Under the pieces are notes generated by a model. It was not told the DNA's origin and did no database searches. It saw only the letters and a program-made list of their open reading frames with translations. A stretch of DNA of 64,000 nt from an uncultured Eubacteriales bacterium (GTDB taxonomy: Bacteria > Bacillota > Clostridia > Oscillospirales > Acutalibacteraceae): positions 10,158 to 74,157 of the forward strand of contig CAKSQZ010000007.1 in the NCBI GenBank assembly GCA_934486895.1, written 5' to 3'. A program made the position numbers and the translations under genes. Below are positions 61,462-64,000 of the stretch, piece after piece (the first letter of the stretch is position 1; each line of letters opens with the position of its first letter).

Positions 61462-62037
61462 ATGGACTGGTTATCGGTCGCTTTGCTCGGCGTGGGACTC
61501 GCAACGGATGCGTTTTCAGTCTCGATCTCAAAAGGGCTGTCGTGCAAAAGATCGGTTGCCAAAAATGCGCTTATCACAGGTGCTGTTTTCGGCGTTTTTC
61601 AGGCGCTTATGCCGCTTATCGGCTGGTTTATCGGAAGCAGATTTGCATGCTTTATAGACAGATACAGCGGATATATCGGGTTTTTTATTCTATGCTTTAT
61701 CGGCATTAAAATGATAATCGAGTCATTCGGTGCAAATAAAGAAACCGCAGGCGGCAACGATATAAAGTCGGTGCTGCTGCTCGGTGTTGCAACAAGCATA
61801 GACGCGCTTGCCGTCGGCGTTACATTCACTGTCCCGAGCAAAAGCGGACTGAACGGTGCTTTGGCTGTGCTTTGTGCCTGCGGAATCATTATGGCGATAA
61901 CATTCATTCTCTGCTTTATCGGATTTTTGTTCGGCAAAAAGCTTGAGAAGATTATAGGCGGTAAAGCCGAAGTGTTCGGCGGCTTGGTTTTATGCGCTAT
62001 CGGCATCAAATTTCTGATAGACGCTTTGTCAGTTTAA
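61462..62037 (+). CDS. mntP: Manganese efflux pump MntP
   Basis: This 191-residue protein has six hydrophobic helices. The paired motifs GLATDAFSVSISKG (near 12) and ATSIDALAVGVTF (near 110), with Asp in each membrane repeat, are the family hallmark. It exports excess Mn2+. It starts 5 nt after the DUF4364-like gene, so it is probably expressed from the same promoter; no manganese riboswitch is visible before it. Confidence 0.93.
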   Translation: MDWLSVALLGVGLATDAFSVSISKGLSCKRSVAKNALITGAVFGVFQALMPLIGWFIGSRFACFIDRYSGYIGFFILCFIGIKMIIESFGANKETAGGNDIKSVLLLGVATSIDALAVGVTFTVPSKSGLNGALAVLCACGIIMAITFILCFIGFLFGKKLEKIIGGKAEVFGGLVLCAIGIKFLIDALSV

Positions 62038-62047
62038 CATTTATTTA

Positions 62048-62076
62048 TTGCTTTTTTCAATAAAACAATGTATAAT
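62048..62076 (+). promoter_or_regulatory. Promoter of glmS
   Basis: TTGCTT (62048-62053) and a perfect TATAAT (62071-62076) are 17 bases apart, 49 nt before the glmS start. Confidence 0.75.
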
Positions 62077-62125
62077 CAATAATTATATAAACCGTACTTT
62101 ATTTTTGGAAAGGTGGAACAACACT

Positions 62126-63952
62126 ATGTGCGGAATTGTCGGTTTTTCGGGCGTTAAGCCCGCCGCTCCCATTTTGCTTGAAGGTCTTGCGAGACTGGAA
62201 TACAGAGGTTATGATTCAGCCGGTATCGCCGTTTTTGAAAACGGCGGAATAAAGATCAAAAAAGCCTGCGGCAGACTGCAGATGCTCCGGGATCTTATCA
62301 GCAACGGTGTGAATTACAAAAGCACTACCGGTATCGGTCACACACGCTGGGCTACACACGGTAAACCCTCAGATGAAAACGCTCATCCGCATCGCTCGCA
62401 GAGCGGTCTTTTCGCAATAGTTCACAACGGCATTATCGAGAACTATGCATCTTTGCGCAGAGATCTTATCAAAAAAGGCTACAATTTCGCATCGGAGACC
62501 GATTCCGAAGTTGTTGCTCAGCTTTTGGAGGAAAACTACAACGGCAATTTCTTTGAGACTGTTTCAAAGACTATCGGAATGCTTGAGGGTTCTTATGCGC
62601 TCGGTATTCTCTGCAAAGACGATCCGAATGAGTTTTACGCTGTCAGAAAAGCGAGCCCGCTTATTGTCGGCGTGTCGGATAAAGGGAATATGGTCGCATC
62701 GGACATCCCGGCGATCCTGCCGGTGACACGCAAGGTGATGTACCTGAATGATGATGAGATCGTTCATTTAACACCTGAAAAGGCGGAGATCTTCGATAAG
62801 GACGGCAACCGCCTTGAAAGAGAGATCAAGACAGTTGATTGGGATGTTTCTGCTGCTGAAAAGGGCGGATACGAGCATTTCATGATCAAGGAGATCATGG
62901 AACAGCCCCGTGCGCTCAGAGATACTATTGCGCCGCGAATCAAAAACGGCGAGATCTCGCTTGAGGGCGTTGACATCAGCATAGATAAGCTCAAAAAAGC
63001 GCAGAGGATCAATATTATTGCCTGCGGTTCGGCTTATCATGTCGGCGTTGTCGGCAAGTATGTTATCGAGGAGGTCTGCCGTATTCCCGTTTTTGCGGAG
63101 ATCGCTTCGGAATTCAGATATTCAAATCCGATTATTGACGAAAATTCGATAGTTATTATCATCAGCCAGTCGGGTGAGACTGCGGATACTCTTGCAGCCC
63201 TCAAGGAAGCCCGAAAGCGCGGCGCAACGACTATTTCTATCGTCAATGTTGTCGGCAGCTCTATTGCAAACGAATCGGAATATGTGCTTTACACATGGGC
63301 AGGCCCTGAGATTTCGGTCGCTACCACAAAGGCTTATTCCACTCAGCTTGCGCTGATGTATCTTATCGCACTTGATTTCGGCAAAAAGCTCGGCAGAGTC
63401 AGCGATAAGTTTGTTAAGAATATGATAGCTTCTATTGAGGATCTTCCCGAAAAGGTTGAAAAGATCTTGAAGCTCGCTCCCGATATTGAGAAGATGGCAC
63501 AGAGATACGCATATCTTGAACACGCCTACTTTATCGGCAGAAACCTTGATTACGCTGTTGCTCTTGAGGCATCGCTCAAGCTTAAAGAGATAAGCTATAT
63601 CCATTCGGAGGCGTACGCGGCAGGCGAGTTGAAACACGGTACTATTTCGCTTATCGATGAAGGAACATTTGTTGCGGCACTTGCCTGCAATGAACGGCTT
63701 ATCGCTAAAACGATGAGCAACATCAAGGAAGTCAAAGCGCGGGGTGCGGAGGTCTTACTGCTGACCTGCGACGACTACGGTGTGCACAGCGACGAAGTTG
63801 ACCACACTATTGAGATCCCCTCAACTCAAGAATTGCTTATGCCGTCGCTCGAGGTCGTTCCGCTTCAGCTGTTCGGATACTATGTTGCAAAAGCGAGAAA
63901 CTGCGACATTGACAAGCCGAAGAACCTTGCGAAATCGGTCACTGTTGAATAA
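62126..63952 (+). CDS. glmS: Glutamine-fructose-6-phosphate aminotransferase GlmS
   Basis: This 608-residue enzyme makes glucosamine 6-phosphate, the first step to UDP-GlcNAc for the cell wall. The N-terminal class II glutaminase begins with the nucleophile Cys2 (MCGIVGFSG), followed by RLEYRGYDSAG and THGKPSDENAHPH. Two SIS domains bind the sugar phosphate (IIACGSAYHVG, IISQSGETADTLAALKEA), and the family C-terminal segment is complete. GGAAAGG lies about 14 nt before ATG at 62126. The leader is too short for a glmS ribozyme. Confidence 0.96.
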   Translation: MCGIVGFSGVKPAAPILLEGLARLEYRGYDSAGIAVFENGGIKIKKACGRLQMLRDLISNGVNYKSTTGIGHTRWATHGKPSDENAHPHRSQSGLFAIVHNGIIENYASLRRDLIKKGYNFASETDSEVVAQLLEENYNGNFFETVSKTIGMLEGSYALGILCKDDPNEFYAVRKASPLIVGVSDKGNMVASDIPAILPVTRKVMYLNDDEIVHLTPEKAEIFDKDGNRLEREIKTVDWDVSAAEKGGYEHFMIKEIMEQPRALRDTIAPRIKNGEISLEGVDISIDKLKKAQRINIIACGSAYHVGVVGKYVIEEVCRIPVFAEIASEFRYSNPIIDENSIVIIISQSGETADTLAALKEARKRGATTISIVNVVGSSIANESEYVLYTWAGPEISVATTKAYSTQLALMYLIALDFGKKLGRVSDKFVKNMIASIEDLPEKVEKILKLAPDIEKMAQRYAYLEHAYFIGRNLDYAVALEASLKLKEISYIHSEAYAAGELKHGTISLIDEGTFVAALACNERLIAKTMSNIKEVKARGAEVLLLTCDDYGVHSDEVDHTIEIPSTQELLMPSLEVVPLQLFGYYVAKARNCDIDKPKNLAKSVTVE

Positions 63953-64000
63953 ATCGAAAAGCCCGGATTTATTTTGATAGGTGGGAGACCGGGCACCCCG

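Noticed and set aside
61440..61462. Manganese riboswitch before mntP
   Set aside because: Only 5 nt separate mntP from the upstream gene, so there is no room for the aptamer.
62077..62125. glmS ribozyme in the leader
   Set aside because: Only about 45 nt separate the promoter from the start codon, far less than the ribozyme core needs, and its conserved core is not visible.

Overview
The window is a block of chromosome from a spore-forming, low-to-moderate GC Gram-positive bacterium. It most likely comes from the class Clostridia, in the Oscillospiraceae/Ruminococcaceae range. The evidence is a divergent sporulation pair (ylbJ / yqfC-yqfD), HPr kinase, RapZ and WhiA in one operon, SepF/YlmH/DivIVA next to ileS, YlbF, a DUF4364-like protein and no outer-membrane genes. 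Most of the window is conserved core genome. The accessory-looking parts are 15.4-21.4 kb and 21.4-26.3 kb.

Layout. 0-2 kb (- strand): the edge of a family-4 glycosyltransferase, a small four-cysteine protein and ylbJ. 2-12.6 kb (+): yqfC-yqfD, then phoH-ybeY-era-(yqzL-like)-recO-mutS2-rodA-tsaE-tsaB-rpiB-upp, tightly packed with many 1-14 nt overlaps. 12.6-15.3 kb (+): a lysine riboswitch with its own promoter and terminator controls a three-gene amino-acid ABC importer, which is therefore predicted to carry lysine. 15.3-15.8 kb: tRNA-Leu(UAA) and a 191-bp-period tandem repeat that has copied the 3' end of that tRNA. 15.8-21.4 kb: a MATE transporter fused to a cytidylate-kinase-like domain (-), divergent from a GntR(YtrA type)-ABC exporter operon (+), with a palindromic operator between them. 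21.4-26.3 kb: a four-gene sugar or polyol catabolic operon (two Gfo/Idh/MocA dehydrogenases, a TIM-barrel isomerase/epimerase and a ThuA-like protein) divergent from an AraC regulator. 26.3-28.6 kb: glgB and a flavin-reductase-like protein, convergent. 28.7-36.7 kb (+): hprK-glk-murB-rapZ-whiA-dnaE. 37-40.5 kb (-): a second polar amino-acid ABC importer and ilvE. 40.7-60.7 kb: a 20-kb run entirely on the - strand, lepA-miaB-ylbF-mutS-mutL-miaA-(HlyD-like)-yggS-sepF-ylmH-divIVA-ileS-lspA-rluD-cof-tktN-tktC. 60.9-64 kb (+): DUF4364-like, mntP and glmS.

How the genes connect. The large blocks couple translation quality (era, ybeY, tsaE/tsaB, miaA, miaB, ileS, lepA), DNA repair (recO, mutS2, mutS, mutL, dnaE), envelope growth and division (rodA, murB, sepF, divIVA, lspA, glmS with RapZ) and carbon control (hprK, glk). 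I found no CRISPR array, prophage, insertion sequence, rRNA or replication origin. The sequence elements that go beyond routine core annotation are the lysine riboswitch, the tRNA-linked tandem repeat, the MATE-kinase fusion with its divergent regulator, a YqzL-like frame running into recO, an orphan HlyD-like protein in the division cluster and a cysteine-rich tail on YlbF.
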